Part shown: positions 44,228-55,203 of the stretch, one piece after another
How the letters are laid out: every line of letters begins with the position of its first letter
Numbering within the stretch: the stretch's first letter is position 1
Origin: Glutinoglossum americanum
Taxonomy: Eukaryota > Ascomycota > Geoglossomycetes > Geoglossales > Geoglossaceae
Direction: 5' to 3'
NCBI GenBank assembly: GCA_020080175.1
Contig: JAGHQL010000137.1
Coordinates: forward strand, 1-64,000
DNA: 64,000 nt
The notes under the pieces: model-generated
The model's database searches: none
What the model was told of the DNA's origin: nothing
What the model saw: only the letters and a program-made list of their open reading frames with translations
Translations under genes and position numbers: made by a program

Positions 44228-46436
44228 TCACTCAGCATTCCAGTCTTCGCAGGCCACCTCCACAGGCTCGCCGCCGCGGTTGATAGAGAAATTTTCTATA
44301 TCACCACTTCCACGTAATGGTGCGGTGACTGGCACCTGCCTCTATATTTTCTTGAGTGATTAGCAACCTTGTAACTAACACATAGAATATCTAACCCACC
44401 GGGCCAAATGAGGAGTCCGTATATCTCAACCCGCCCACAAACACAACCAAGCTTTCCACCATACCATCTGTCTGGCTTTCGGGGAATACCCTCCACAGAG
44501 CACCATTATCCCTCTGGCGCACTGCCCCCTTAAGTGTCAGAGAATTATTCACAAAGGCGCCAGCACCGAGGTACAGTGAGCAAGACCTCTGATTCCCGGA
44601 CCAGCTCGAAATGGCGCATCTTGGGGTCTCGAAGACTTTCGTAATGATCCACAATCCATGGTCTTTTGCATCCAGAAAGCGTTCTGTGATTGAAGAGTAA
44701 TTTTGCATGCACCAGTGGTGGAATGTCGCTTTCGGGTGCTCTATATACTTTCCAAGGATTCGAGGACCAGTGAGAAGAACTGCACTATAGTTTTTCTCAG
44801 AATCGAAGTCCAAGCTAAATGGGAACTCGGCATCTGTGTCGGGTATACTAGTCCCCGTTAGTCATTTGAATGTAGAAGATCGAGATTATAGAATTAGACT
44901 TCAGCTAAAAGTTTAGAAGAGAAGCCGGCGGCAGCAATGGCACTCAGCCGAATACTACTTTTTAAAGAACTGCCGATGAGAACAGCCCCCCTAGAAATAC
45001 TCAAAGAACAACACTACTCTTAAGGCAAAACATACGTAACTGGGGCATCCAAGCGAACACGCCTCCATTTCACCCCATCTGAGACCACTGGCTCCCACCT
45101 TCCCTGTGCCTTTTCCTGGACTTCTGGGGTCGACGTAAGCTTTGTGAGATCTTTATCACCATCTTTGATCTGAAGAATATTCGCAATCGAATTCCAATCG
45201 CCTTGGCTGTCGAAATAGCCGCACACTCCCGGCTTGATACGTGATGCATAGTCTGGAGTCCAAATAGCATAGAGATTGTAAAATTTCTTCATCGCTTGAG
45301 CGTACCTGTTGAAGTGAACCATAGTATCTTCCTCACCAGATTGATCTAACATTAGATCCCGCATTTCAGTTCAGTGGTTTATGTCAAAGTAGCAATGTTA
45401 AAGACGGAGGGTGGCATGTTTTTTGAGGCAAAAAGGGCAACTCACCGGATTCTCTGATCTGATTAACTAAAGGGATTGAAGCAAAATTGTTTGCTGATAG
45501 AACTTCTAGAAACTCCTTGGTATATGCGGCAGCTGTCGCCGCCGCATAGGGTTGCCACTTCTTGTTCTTATGAGAATCCGAATAGTCACAGACTCCACGA
45601 ATCACCAGACAAGGATGTGTCTGTATAACACCAGCACCCTCCATCTCAAAGCAAATAACTCCAAGCTGTTCGTGGAGTTGATTTCTTGTATATGCCGAGA
45701 TCTGTAGTTGGTTACTAGAGCCTATGTTGCCGTAATGAATTTTCGGACCATCTATCTCTCTAGCAGCCTCGATGCCTCGCTGGCTGCGCAGTTGTGATCG
45801 GCTTAGATCGCAGCAGTCCTCGCAATTTTCATTTTGACACTGTTCAGGATGAGAGCAATCATCTTGAAATAGTCTATCCCATGCGGCACCTTGATCTTCA
45901 AAGTTTTGTCGGTCGTTGTATATGTTCGACCGCATATTTTTTAAGATTACCGGGATCCTCGTTCCAGAGTTTGAATGCCTAGTCCGAAGAAAATTAACGG
46001 CAGTAAGGAGGTGAGGAGGTGGACTGTTTATATGTCCTCCGATTTGAAGTCCTTTGTCAGTCCATGCTCCAAAATCGTATCGAACGACCCCACCATAACT
46101 ACCTGTCGGATAGCTAACCACTACATCCCCAAGCACGATCTTAGATGGTGCCCCAGCAAAACCATATCTGGGGACTCCGCCTCCAATCCCCACAACTACA
46201 AAGCATTCAATGTTCCTAAACGCATTACGCATCCTAGCGGCAAGATCCGAGGCTGCATCTGTGCCCATTCTTGATTGTACAGCCATCACAACATAGTGCT
46301 GTCCTATTTTTCCTCCATAATAGATGTATTCGCCAATGTATAATTCTCCGTAATCTTCATCTAACACGGCTTTCGCAGCTGTCAGCTCCAATGGTAATGG
46401 AGCTATCCACGCCACAGAGTATCGAGTGACCTCCAT
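44228..46436 (-). CDS. Nucleoside-phosphorylase domain fused to a 'PGVCGYFD' C-terminal domain
   Basis: Four exons: 46,436-45,446, 45,345-45,036, 44,847-44,400 and 44,341-44,228. They total 1863 nt (620 residues plus stop), and all junctions keep frame with good splice sites. Residues 1-330 are a PNP/UDP phosphorylase-type domain: 'WIAPLPLELTAAKAVLDE', the phosphate-site region 'VVVGIGGGVPRYG', and the nucleoside-binding 'CFEMEGAG', then 'VIRGVCDYSDSHKN'. This subfamily is common as the N-terminal domain of fungal NLRs. Here no NACHT follows. The C-terminal half instead begins 'NLYAIWTPDYASRIKPGVCG', continues 'YFDSQGDWNSI', and ends in a beta-rich segment with 'LYLGAGAFVNNSL'. I cannot name that domain. 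The phosphorylase may cleave or sense nucleosides; the partner domain may bind ligand or lipid (inference). Confidence 0.85.
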
Positions 46437-46998
46437 TATGCTGAAGAAGTAAATGTAGGGAGGAACGATGTCAAGGCAGGTGGGCAAGGATAATTCGGTA
46501 TCTTAATGTGCGTCCTATCCTAAGGTCAGCGGATTGTTTGAGCAGGTGGGAGGGGAATACCGTTGCCATGCACCAATATCACTTCAGGTTCACAGGTATG
46601 TAAGAAGTATTGCTGACTATTGACAAGAAAAAGAGGTCTCTGCGTTGTACAGTACAAAGAAAACATGTTACATGAGGTAGGCTCCTTGTCATGTGATCAG
46701 TTTGCTGAAGCTGACTGCGTTGTTCTAAGAGGAACAGCAGAACTCGGTGCAACGTTCCACGATTATCAGCGAAATACAGCCAAAAATTCATAAATGTTAC
46801 ACCAAACACTAGCGCTTAGCTCTATGGCTTACTAAAATTTATTTTCTTTTATTAGCTGATTGGTATGCACAACCAAAGGCATTCTCAAGACGAATCACGT
46901 GGTGTGCGGAGACATTTGGTACCCCACTATGCACCACTATTTGGCAAAGCTAGAACCCAGAGTAGCAGTGGATATCTTTTGAACTCGGGCCGCTAGTC
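46437..46998. other. Intergenic, no gene
   Basis: Promoter side of the phosphorylase-fusion gene and 3' side of the CorA-like gene. No other signal. Confidence 0.45.
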
Positions 46999-48660
46999 TT
47001 AATGCCTCCTGACCAACCTTCTGTTCCAGAAAGTCCACAAACCGAGTGCAGCGGTAGATAGTGGCGCTGCAAGGACCCAATACACCCAGAATTTATTAGA
47101 CACAATGAAAGACCCCTTGCCATCACTCTTAGAGGGCTCGAAGTGGAAGAACGACATACTGAAAATTGACTGAAAAGACACAGGAGTCAAACTTAAGTCT
47201 TTACAAACGCATTAAATCAAGCAGGCTTACCGAGACAAAAGTAGCAGGCAAGAAAGTCATGGTAACTACCGCAATCGCCTTCATCGCCGTAGTCTCCTTC
47301 CTAGCTTCTTCTCCAATCTGTACTTGGATCTTGCTGTCCCGTTGCGCTGCGGTGTGGAAGGACTAGCGATTACTATATTAGTCTGCTTGTTCAATAATAG
47401 TTCGTAGTAGCAGTTTAAGGAGTCCGAGCCCGATGACCGAACTTACTAACGTAATCTCGTTTTGAATCCGTGCCTTATTGGATTCGGATCGTAATAACAG
47501 GGCATGGAGAAATCGCAGTTGGAATTGAAAGTGACTATGGACTTTGTTTCGCCGGCTGTGACACTGAAAATATTGAGTTGAGTCATCTTGATGTTGCTGT
47601 TGAAGAGCTTTGATAGATTCCAACGCTACGGACAGCGTTTCGCTGACATGTATTGCATGCCTTGCGATTTCGTGTAGGAGGGGATAATTGGGGTCTTGTG
47701 GCCTAGTCTGAGATGGTTAGTTCATCACCTGGCAGTGAAGTAATAATAGACTCACTTTCTCCACACCGCAGATATGGTTCCTCAGTGACCAGACTGAGTC
47801 ATTATAGAGGGAAAGTAGCTCGTATATAATGATTGAAAACATGGAATAGGGATCAGAAAGGTCAATATTGTCTACGCTAGACAAGGCTGACTGAAAGGAT
47901 ACCTTCATGTGTCTAGGAAGATCGAAGCACAGCAGTATTGTGGAATAAGGGGGCGTCCAATGGACAAAAAATCCCACCTCATACCACTCCCAGCCATGCT
48001 GGATCGAGTGTGGCCCATGTATTGGCGTGTTTGGATTCAGGCGGTTTTCTATCTCTGTGACTGAATAGTATCGTATAAAGTCACATTTAGGCCGTAGCTC
48101 GCTGTGCGTTTGCTTTACGACGAAGCGAGACCAATGATCTGCATAATCATTAGATAACTCTAAATAGAGTTTACATTAACGTCATGATCTGGACGAACTA
48201 TAACATTGATTCTCGCCAAGTATAGACTCGCAGCCAAAGAATCCATTTGATTCAAGATATACCCTGTTAAATAGGAATGGGGCCATTGAAAATCTCTCAA
48301 GAATACGAACTCGAAGTATTTGCGGAGCTTCTGCTATTGTTCTTGCAGAAGTGAAGCTGCATCATCTAGTTAAACTCATATTTCCTAGGTTAAGGATCAC
48401 TAACCTACATAACCTGTCCTTGTAGAGGATTATCACTCTACATGATAATTAGCGCTGCACTCTATAGCGTTTCTTAAAGATACTAACCTGCAGAATATCA
48501 TTCCAGCTCGTGTTTCTAGTCTGCCAGGCACCAGCAACTAGAATGTCTCCCATGTTAGTAGTTGCACAGACAAGAAGAGGTATTACTTGCCCATTTGAAG
48601 AGTTTCGACTTCGTCCATATGGAAATAAGCGATACAGGATTCCAAAGGATATTGGCATCA
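46999..48660 (-). CDS. CorA-like two-TM membrane protein
   Basis: The C-terminus is characteristic of fungal CorA-like proteins. A long helix ends 'IGEEARKETTAMKAIAVVTM', followed by 'TFLPATFVS', an intron (GTAAGC), 'SIFSMSFFHFEP', and a second membrane segment 'FWVYWVLAAPLSTAALGLW' with a basic tail. Upstream exons give helical, coiled-coil-like sequence ('ALESIKALQQQHQDDST'; 'VGFFVHWTPPYSTILLCF'). A first exon likely starts at ATG 48,658 ('MPISFGILYRLFPYG'). The CorA GMN pore motif is not seen, as is usual in these divergent fungal members, so ion transport is uncertain. Exon joins at about 48,320-48,450 were not fully resolved, and one in-frame stop there must be avoided by splicing. Otherwise it appears intact. 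Confidence 0.7.
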
Positions 48661-48923
48661 GAAATGTCGAAGTAGAATGTTGAATCGTGCTAATGAATTG
48701 GTAGACGGTTGCACAAAAAAAAAAAAGGCGGTTCTTGATTCAGCCTTGCGGTTTACAGCCTTAATGCTGCATGAGGCTATAACAGCCGGTATTTTAATAG
48801 ATAATTTCCCGCTGCGCAGGGTGAAGAATCTGGATCCTTTATGCTCGGTCTTGAGGTGGCTAATGCTAAAAGAATCACCTAAAGATTTGCCACGCCTTGG
48901 TCCCAAAAGGAAGCGGACAAACA
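48661..48923. other. Short intergenic interval, no gene
   Basis: Upstream of the CorA-like start. Contains an A run (~48,715-48,725). Nothing else supported. Confidence 0.4.
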
Positions 48924-49553
48924 CGCTAGCAGGGAGGGCAGCCGACCCGCTCTGGCCATAGGGTTGTGAGGTGGCAAATCTACAAGAGGTGAGGAGGTGA
49001 GTTGGATCGCAAAGCTGTGGGGCTTAGGTCGGCCCGCTTGCCAAGACTTCGCACAGCCACAGGTGTGACTGCTACAAGCTTGCTTGGTGGCCACTGTAAG
49101 TAGAGTACAATGTGATGATTATGTAGCTGTTTTGCACTAGCCAGGATTGGTGATCACTCTGGTTGGAGGTACCGATCTGGGTGGCGACCCTGCATGAATT
49201 TGCACATGACAGCAGACATGATACTGATAATAACTTTCTATCATCTAAGTAAGGTTCTAGGGCTTTGATAGGACCTTTTTATAAGTTTTAAGAGCTGTAA
49301 AACCTTAACAGTGGTGCTATTGGGAAGAAGTCTGCTAAGCTACGAAAAGAGACTCTGCGCGTGAGAGCAACAACACAAATGTAATTTTTAAATATAAGGG
49401 CTTCTAAATGTTTCAAAATAGCTATAGTATATAATGTATATAGAATTGCAGTAAATATTAATGTGTACACGGAGTCTGCGTTGCTTGAATTCAATGTACC
49501 CCTCATATATCTCGGCACGGAGGGTGTCTCGCCACACAGGGAGGGACGTTAGT
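48924..49553 (-). repeat. ~0.6-kb repeat, copy B of an inverted pair
   Basis: Reverse complement of copy A (32,637-33,240). The segment at about 48,964-49,157 looks identical to copy A by eye, while the outer half is only partly alignable. With copy A it brackets 32.6-49.6 kb. Outer flanks (AGAAAG before A, TCAGGT after B) show no shared target-site duplication. Confidence 0.9.
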
Positions 49554-50033
49554 TCAGGTGATAAGCGCCGAGAAGTTGTCGAAGGCGTGTGGGGTATGGA
49601 GCAGGGGCCGCCTAGCGCTTATCCCCCCACTTTTTCTTGAGATCAACTGGCCGTAGAACACTCGCCCACGCGAAATTAGACACCAAACCTCTATTTTTAT
49701 TATGCTTACGTACAGTAATAAACCTTCCGGAATGCACCGGACAGCGAGCCTCCTCTCCACTGAACATGAGATTATATACAATTCTGGAACAAAAGAAAAC
49801 CATTATCCGCTGCTCATTCCGCCTACACGCTCCAGTGCTCGGACAATGATATACATAGTGTACTGTTGAAGATCGCCATGTAAGCATTGCCCGAGCGCCT
49901 GAGCGATTACTATTCTCTCACGATCACAAGTTGTGAGGACCGCCGAAGAGCTGATATGGTCTAATTTGAGGGTTATCATGGTGATGCTTATCATTAGCGG
50001 GTCATCTCGATCCTGTAGTGTAGACCTACCTTA
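49554..50033. other. Intergenic, possible small relic
   Basis: A minus-strand stretch around 49,600-49,740 ('ITVRKHNKNRGLVSNFAWAS') has coding-like composition but no start, family or splice partner. Left uncalled. Confidence 0.35.
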
Positions 50034-51893
50034 TCACTCTTGAGCTGTATACCAATCCTCGGGTTTGACATGATCGTAGGCAACCATTCTTCGGATCTCT
50101 CGAGCACGCGTTCTGCGGCGGTTCCGTGTGCGTTGTCTCTGCTTGGCCCTTTCCGAGAGATTAAGTACACTCTCGTTCCTCGTCCCAGCTCGCGAACACT
50201 TAGCTTCCGTATCGACACCGGTAGCCGTTTGTTTCTTCGACGGTCGTTGGCGTAGACTCTCTTTAAAGAAGTGAACCACGAAGTATCGGTAACCCTTCCA
50301 AGGCGCAACAAAGTGTTTAAGAAGACTCCCACGTACATCCACAATGGAACCGGCCGGCATGGGTACTTGAATACCCAGTTGCGACAGGCAAAAATCACCG
50401 CCTGTGAACTTGCCAAATATACCAAGCCAGGCCCATCCCCCTTCCCAATCGCCAGAGTCTATGTGTTCCTCTGTCAAGGTATTAATGAGGATGGCACGGA
50501 GCGGAAATAACTCCTCATTGGCATTCTTGGTCGAATAGACCATTGCACCTGAACTTAGGAGGTCGAATTCTGTGCGATACGCATCCCGGGTGCGCTTATC
50601 GACGATCTGGAAGAGGAGGTCAATTGCCTTCATTAGCGGGCCCAAGGATTTCATCGTCTCCATTCGGTATCGCATTGCATATGCACCGTCCTGTGGGTTT
50701 GATCTTGTCCCGCCCTTCATAGTGTCCTTGGACCAAATGGGCCCCTTCTTCTTTCCTAGTTCAGGCCATGTTCCCCAATGTAGCACGCCGCAGCGGCCGT
50801 TCGGTGGTTGCAAGTGGGGGTTCTTCTCAACCCACCATCCGTGATGAATATGACGGCAGTCTTCGATGACCGGAGGGGGCTGTGATCGGGCATATTCTTG
50901 CAGATTGTATGTGGTATTCGCCATGTAGCGTTCGGCTTCTTCATGACCATAGGCCACCTCCAGACCATTTGGGAAGACCGCGAGGATGTTCCGACGAAGT
51001 TTGTCCTGTGCGATGTAGATAGTGTCTGGCGGTATCGGTTCGTAAAGTCTACTAACGGCCCAAAGGCGATCATGGAATGCTCTCTCACGTGTAATCCATT
51101 TATCGTAAGTGAGCTTTTTCGGTATGCCCTTTCCTTTCAGGCGGTTGGAGGGTTTTGGAGGCTTAGAGTCATTTCCGAGAAGGGAACTAAACGAAGTTCC
51201 AGTTATGATGTTGCCAGGACCCGAGCGATCCAGTGTGTGGGTATTGTTCATACCGCCCTCATGATCCTATAGTAGTTAATACTAATCCTGAAAGATAGCT
51301 CGAGTCACCAACTGTATCCTCAGTGTCCAATTCGTAATCCTCCGGATATTCCAGAGCATCAAAAAAAATGTCTTTCTGTCCTTTCTCGATGTATCATTCA
51401 TCATACATATCAGAGTAGATAACATAACGCGCTTTGTCGAAGTCATCGATGCGCAAGCCGCTCACCCGTGCGTTCGCGATGCCTTGTAGTATGTAAACCT
51501 CGCAGGGACTTTGGTGAAAGGTAGCTGGTTCATCTAGATTTAGCCACGGAAAGCAGTCAATGCGGAGAGGCAGCTCTAGGAGAGGTAGTTGCTTGTTGAT
51601 AGTGTCCCTGGCGGGTTGCCCGAGTGGGTTGATGCTTCGCCACCTAGAGTGGGCCCAGTTCACATTAGCAAGGCCACATGCAATGATGAAATATACAGTA
51701 CTTACCATGAAGCTGGGGACTGAAACGCCTCTCGCAGACCATATGCGAATGACCCAATAGCGCTTGCCGCACTTGCAACTACAGGACCCATATGTCCAAG
51801 CAATTGCGGTGGATTACCGAGGCCCTGGACGACCTGTTCCTCAGCCCGCGGAGCATTTGGATCTCGTGCTGCTGCACGGCCAGCCCTAACCAT
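50034..51893 (-). CDS. TET/JBP-like 2-oxoglutarate Fe(II) dioxygenase, long form (copy 1)
   Basis: Three exons, 51,893-51,706, 51,643-51,313 and 51,266-50,034, total 1752 nt (583 residues plus stop). The first two exons encode a family-specific N-terminal region ('MVRAGRAAARDPNAPRAEEQ', 'LREAFQSPASWWRSINPLG', 'RIDDFDKARYVIYSDMYDE'). Exon 3 carries 'PIPPDTIYIAQDKLR', a conserved 'CRHIHHGWW' and the catalytic core: 'LTEEHIDSGDW' (HxD), 'GKFTGGDFCLSQLGIQVPMP', 'SLLKHFVAPWKGYR' (distal His, Arg nine residues later). A basic, Arg-rich tail follows, as expected for a DNA-binding or nuclear protein. The second intron uses a GTTGGT donor, also used in the paralogue at 63.2 kb. Homology to that paralogue extends upstream of this ATG, so a further 5' exon (to ~52,130) is possible. 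It appears intact. Confidence 0.78.
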
Positions 51894-52699
51894 CACGAAT
51901 TCTGTGTACTGATGGAATGAGGATGAACAAAATTCGTATCACGACGGAGGACCGAACGATACCATGAACTCAACTCGGGTATCTTTCTGATGGCCAATCC
52001 AAGATCTCCGCGCCTACGCCCGTGAGACCGAAGGACTGATGGCCACGCAATGTGCCTGTGTCTGGCTGTCAGATCAACGTCTGCTTTGTTTATGTGCTCG
52101 CCGTAATTCCAAACGTGATATATGAGAGAAGGGGTTGAGAAAGATAGGTTTGCAAGGTGGAATGAGTGTAATAAACCCCTGAGGTGACCTAATTTGGAAT
52201 AGACGAATGAAAAATTTCTACCCCCTGTCAAACTCTGACTCAGTGTACCTATTAGGTATATATTTTCAAAAATAGGAGGATGCGAGTGATTCCCCAAATG
52301 AGCTCCCACCTATTTTTAGCTGATGCATGTAAGGGTGGTGTTAAGGTCTTTAAGGAGACGATGAGGTATGTGGAAGAGGAGGTTAGGAAGATGTAATTTG
52401 TAGGGGTTAGGTTATTGAATGGGTAAGGCGACTGGTCCAGGAGATCCCCTGATGCATTTCTTCAGTGTGTGCTTCGATGCACATGTATTTGGCATACATT
52501 TCTTCAGTATGCATTTCTTTGATATGCACTTCGCCGGCGTGACAGGTGGCTTGGCCGGGGCGACTGGTTCAGGAAATATTTTGAAGACATACCAAAACAC
52601 CAAACTAGCATGATGAGCCGGCAAAAGAATGAAGGATTTTCGATTTAATAAATTGCAGTAAAGGAAAACTGTACATCAGAATTCAAGTAGTCTCATGCC
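51894..52699. other. Upstream region with conserved segment and small repeats
   Basis: About 51,930-52,140 is conserved (inverted) with 62,955-63,160 upstream of the second long dioxygenase, perhaps a 5' exon or promoter. Around 52,440-52,540 there are short imperfect repeats of GCATTTCTTCAGTRTG type. Confidence 0.55.
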
Positions 52700-53336
52700 T
52701 TACTCGCCTGCAGCCCTCTTTCTTTTGCCTTGGACATCTTTGTCTGACTTGGTTTTAAAGACTTGCATTTTTCTTGCTCGTAATCCTTCGATCTCCATCT
52801 CCAGCTGCGTAATTTTTATTTTCTGCTGCTCCAAAAGATCTGAAGATGCAGTGAGCAAATAGGCAGGACAAAGTAATTGAAGGAATCACTTACCTTGAAC
52901 TGGTTGTAACATCAACAAGTACAGCTTCAGCTCATCTTCGCTTAAAAGCTTCCCCGACCTTTTTCCAGAGGCCTTTGCTTCGAGACTTGATACCACATCT
53001 GGCTAAATTAGTAAGAAATCAGACACGGGATTGGTGGAGCCGTATATCCAAGCAAGCTTTCTCGAGAGTCACTTGTCGATGTAGGAGCCTGAGACTTGTG
53101 AGGCTCCTGGAGGTCGATGTTAGACGACTTCATGCATAAAATGGTATTGATATCCACTGGTTGGAGTGCGTACCGAGCCCTCGATTGGGATATCATCCTG
53201 TGTCATGTCGATGCACTCGACCGGTTCGATTGAAGTCCTCCTACTCTGGAACAAATTAGCCGCTATATTTAATATGCTATATATGCGCAAGTAAACTCAC
53301 GCTGAATGGGTCCGTAGGAGACTCTGATCCTGTCAT
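52700..53336 (-). CDS. Small coiled-coil protein with basic tail
   Basis: A multi-exon frame from ATG 53,336 ('MTGSESPTDPFS') through 'SRRTSIEPVECIDMTQDDIP', 'EPHKSQAPTST', 'KLLSEDELKLYLLMLQPVQ' and finally 'LLEQQKIKITQLEMEIEGLR' with a Lys/Arg-rich tail ('VQGKRKRAAGE'). Introns have GTGAGT, GTACGC, GTGACT and GTAAGT donors and clear TCTAAC or TACTAA branch points. The joined frame stays open for about 125 residues. The C-terminal helix has a leucine-zipper-like pattern followed by nuclear-localisation-like basics. No family recognised. Perhaps a small regulator. Confidence 0.6.
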
Positions 53337-53789
53337 ATTTGGTCGAGAAGCTTAAGAAGTCATGTTTTCCGCTATTCTTAGTAACTAAGGTCGAAATCTC
53401 TTGCTGCGCTATACATGTCGGTCCGTGAGGAGCGGAAAGAGCAACCTTTTATGTTCTTTGTTACACATCCCTTGGACCTTTCACCTGTAGCCGCCGCACC
53501 TCATCGGCGTGCTTGCCGTCAGGTGGGTATCTTATCACATCGATTGCATTAGCTGACGCGTCCCATATGACTACTGTTTTAGCTCCCTACGCTACTACTC
53601 CGCCTCGGTACTAGGATATCTTAACTGGAGGAAGGCAAGATGGCCAGTTGATGGTATCTGTTGACCCCTAATTTGAGACCTTAGCTTTGCATCATGATTG
53701 AAGGCCACCAACGCTAGACTCTATCATCAGGAGGGCTGTATTGAGAGAGCGTGTTGGTGCAGCTGACTTGATCATGCATCATCTCCCTT
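53337..53789. other. Intergenic, no gene
   Basis: Promoter side of the small coiled-coil gene. Nothing else supported. Confidence 0.4.
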
Positions 53790-55110
53790 TCGAGGATTCT
53801 TAGACCAACTGTTAAACTGCTGCCTGTAGGGATAAGGCATTTTGATAGGCATGGAAGGTGTCATGCGTGAAGCGAAACCGAAATGCCGTCACGCTGAGGC
53901 CCGCCACAGCTCTAGTTGGGTCTAGATCCCCCTGAGTCCCTCTAACGTGATCCCCAGCACGTACAGAGCTGAATTAAAGGCAGATCCTCCATCACTTCAG
54001 CATACATTACCAATTGCGTCTTGTCAAACCGCCCTGATGCTGTCGGGGATGCTCTCTGCATCCTAACGCAAGACTCTGTCCCTGTAACCCCCGAATAGCA
54101 ATGCATGCTGTGTCACACGGCAGAGAAAAGCATAAAACAATCGGATGGCACTGCCTCCTTCTCTTTGACCACTCATACACCATTGTAGCCTGCAGAGGGA
54201 AGGTGGTTAAGGAGTACTTCCTGGCACAGTTCCAGTGTATGCCATCCATTGCGCCTTGCCGGGTTGCCTTGGTATCGCTATGATGCATCCCGTATCAGGG
54301 GCCAGGAGATCCAGCAGCTGACGTATTGTCCTTGTACAACAGAGACAGTACTTAGGCGAGGCTCTTCTGTCCCCATAATGAGCTCATCTGGTATGGAGGA
54401 TATGTAGTGTAGGAATGGAACATTCCTTTCTCCATCATCCGGAAGGGGGGAGGCGTAGGAGACTCATAGACCAACCGTTATACTGCTGCCTGTATTGTAT
54501 AGGACAAGGCATTTTGACAGGCATATGAGAAGTGTCGTACGTGAAGTGAAACCGAAATGCTGTCACACTGAGGCCTATCATAGCTCCGGTTGGGTGGAGA
54601 TCCTCCTGAGTCTTACCAACATGATCCCGGGCAAGTATAGAACTGAATCAAAAGCAGATCCTCCACTCCAGCGTACGTCACCAATTGCACCTTGTCAAAC
54701 TGCCTTAACGCTAGACTCATCTGCCCCTGTCACCCCTGAATGGCAGAGCACACTTGCCATACGGTAGAGAAAAGCGTAGAATAATTAGATGGCACTGCCT
54801 TCCACGCTTTGGCCACCGATGCATCTTTGTCAAGGCCCACACGGGGAAGGTGGTTAAGGGGTACTCCCCCGCACAGCTCCAGCGTACATCACCCATTGCG
54901 CCTTGCCGGATTGCCTTGGCATCGACATGATACTTCCCGCGTTAGGGGTTAGAGAATCCAGCAGCTGACGTATTGTCTTCATACAACTGAGACAGCACTT
55001 ATGCGAGACTCATCTGTCCCATGACACTTGGCGGCAAAGCATGCTGGCTTGTCATAGGGAAGGGGGGAGGCGCAAGAGAATCGGATAACGCCATCCCCTC
55101 ACACTTGATC
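53790..55110. repeat. Diverged tandem duplication, period ~650-670 bp
   Basis: Landmarks recur in order. AAGGCATTTTGATAGGCAT is at 53,834 and again (AAGGCATTTTGACAGGCAT) at 54,506. GCAGCTGACGTATTGTC is at 54,313 and 54,961. Copies are roughly 75-80% alike by eye. A partial third unit ends near 55,110. A minus-strand stretch ('TKATRQGAMDGIHWNCARK') looks vaguely protein-coding but is broken, so the unit may derive from an old transposon or gene family. Confidence 0.75.
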
Positions 55111-55203
55111 AGTTATCTATTTTTGCAGGCGGCTGTCCCGAGGTGCAAGACTGTAGATCTGGACTAGGCAGCATTTGTGCCGCCTGGTTCTTCGCCCCCT
55201 AAG

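Noticed and set aside
32637-49553. The inverted 0.6-kb repeats as LTRs of one large retroelement
   Set aside because: LTRs of one element lie in direct orientation, and these are inverted. No TG..CA ends or target-site duplication were found and no retroelement genes lie between them.
52412-52624. Cys/Lys-rich small peptide frame on the minus strand
   Set aside because: It follows short imperfect DNA repeats and has no ATG-supported exon structure or signal peptide.
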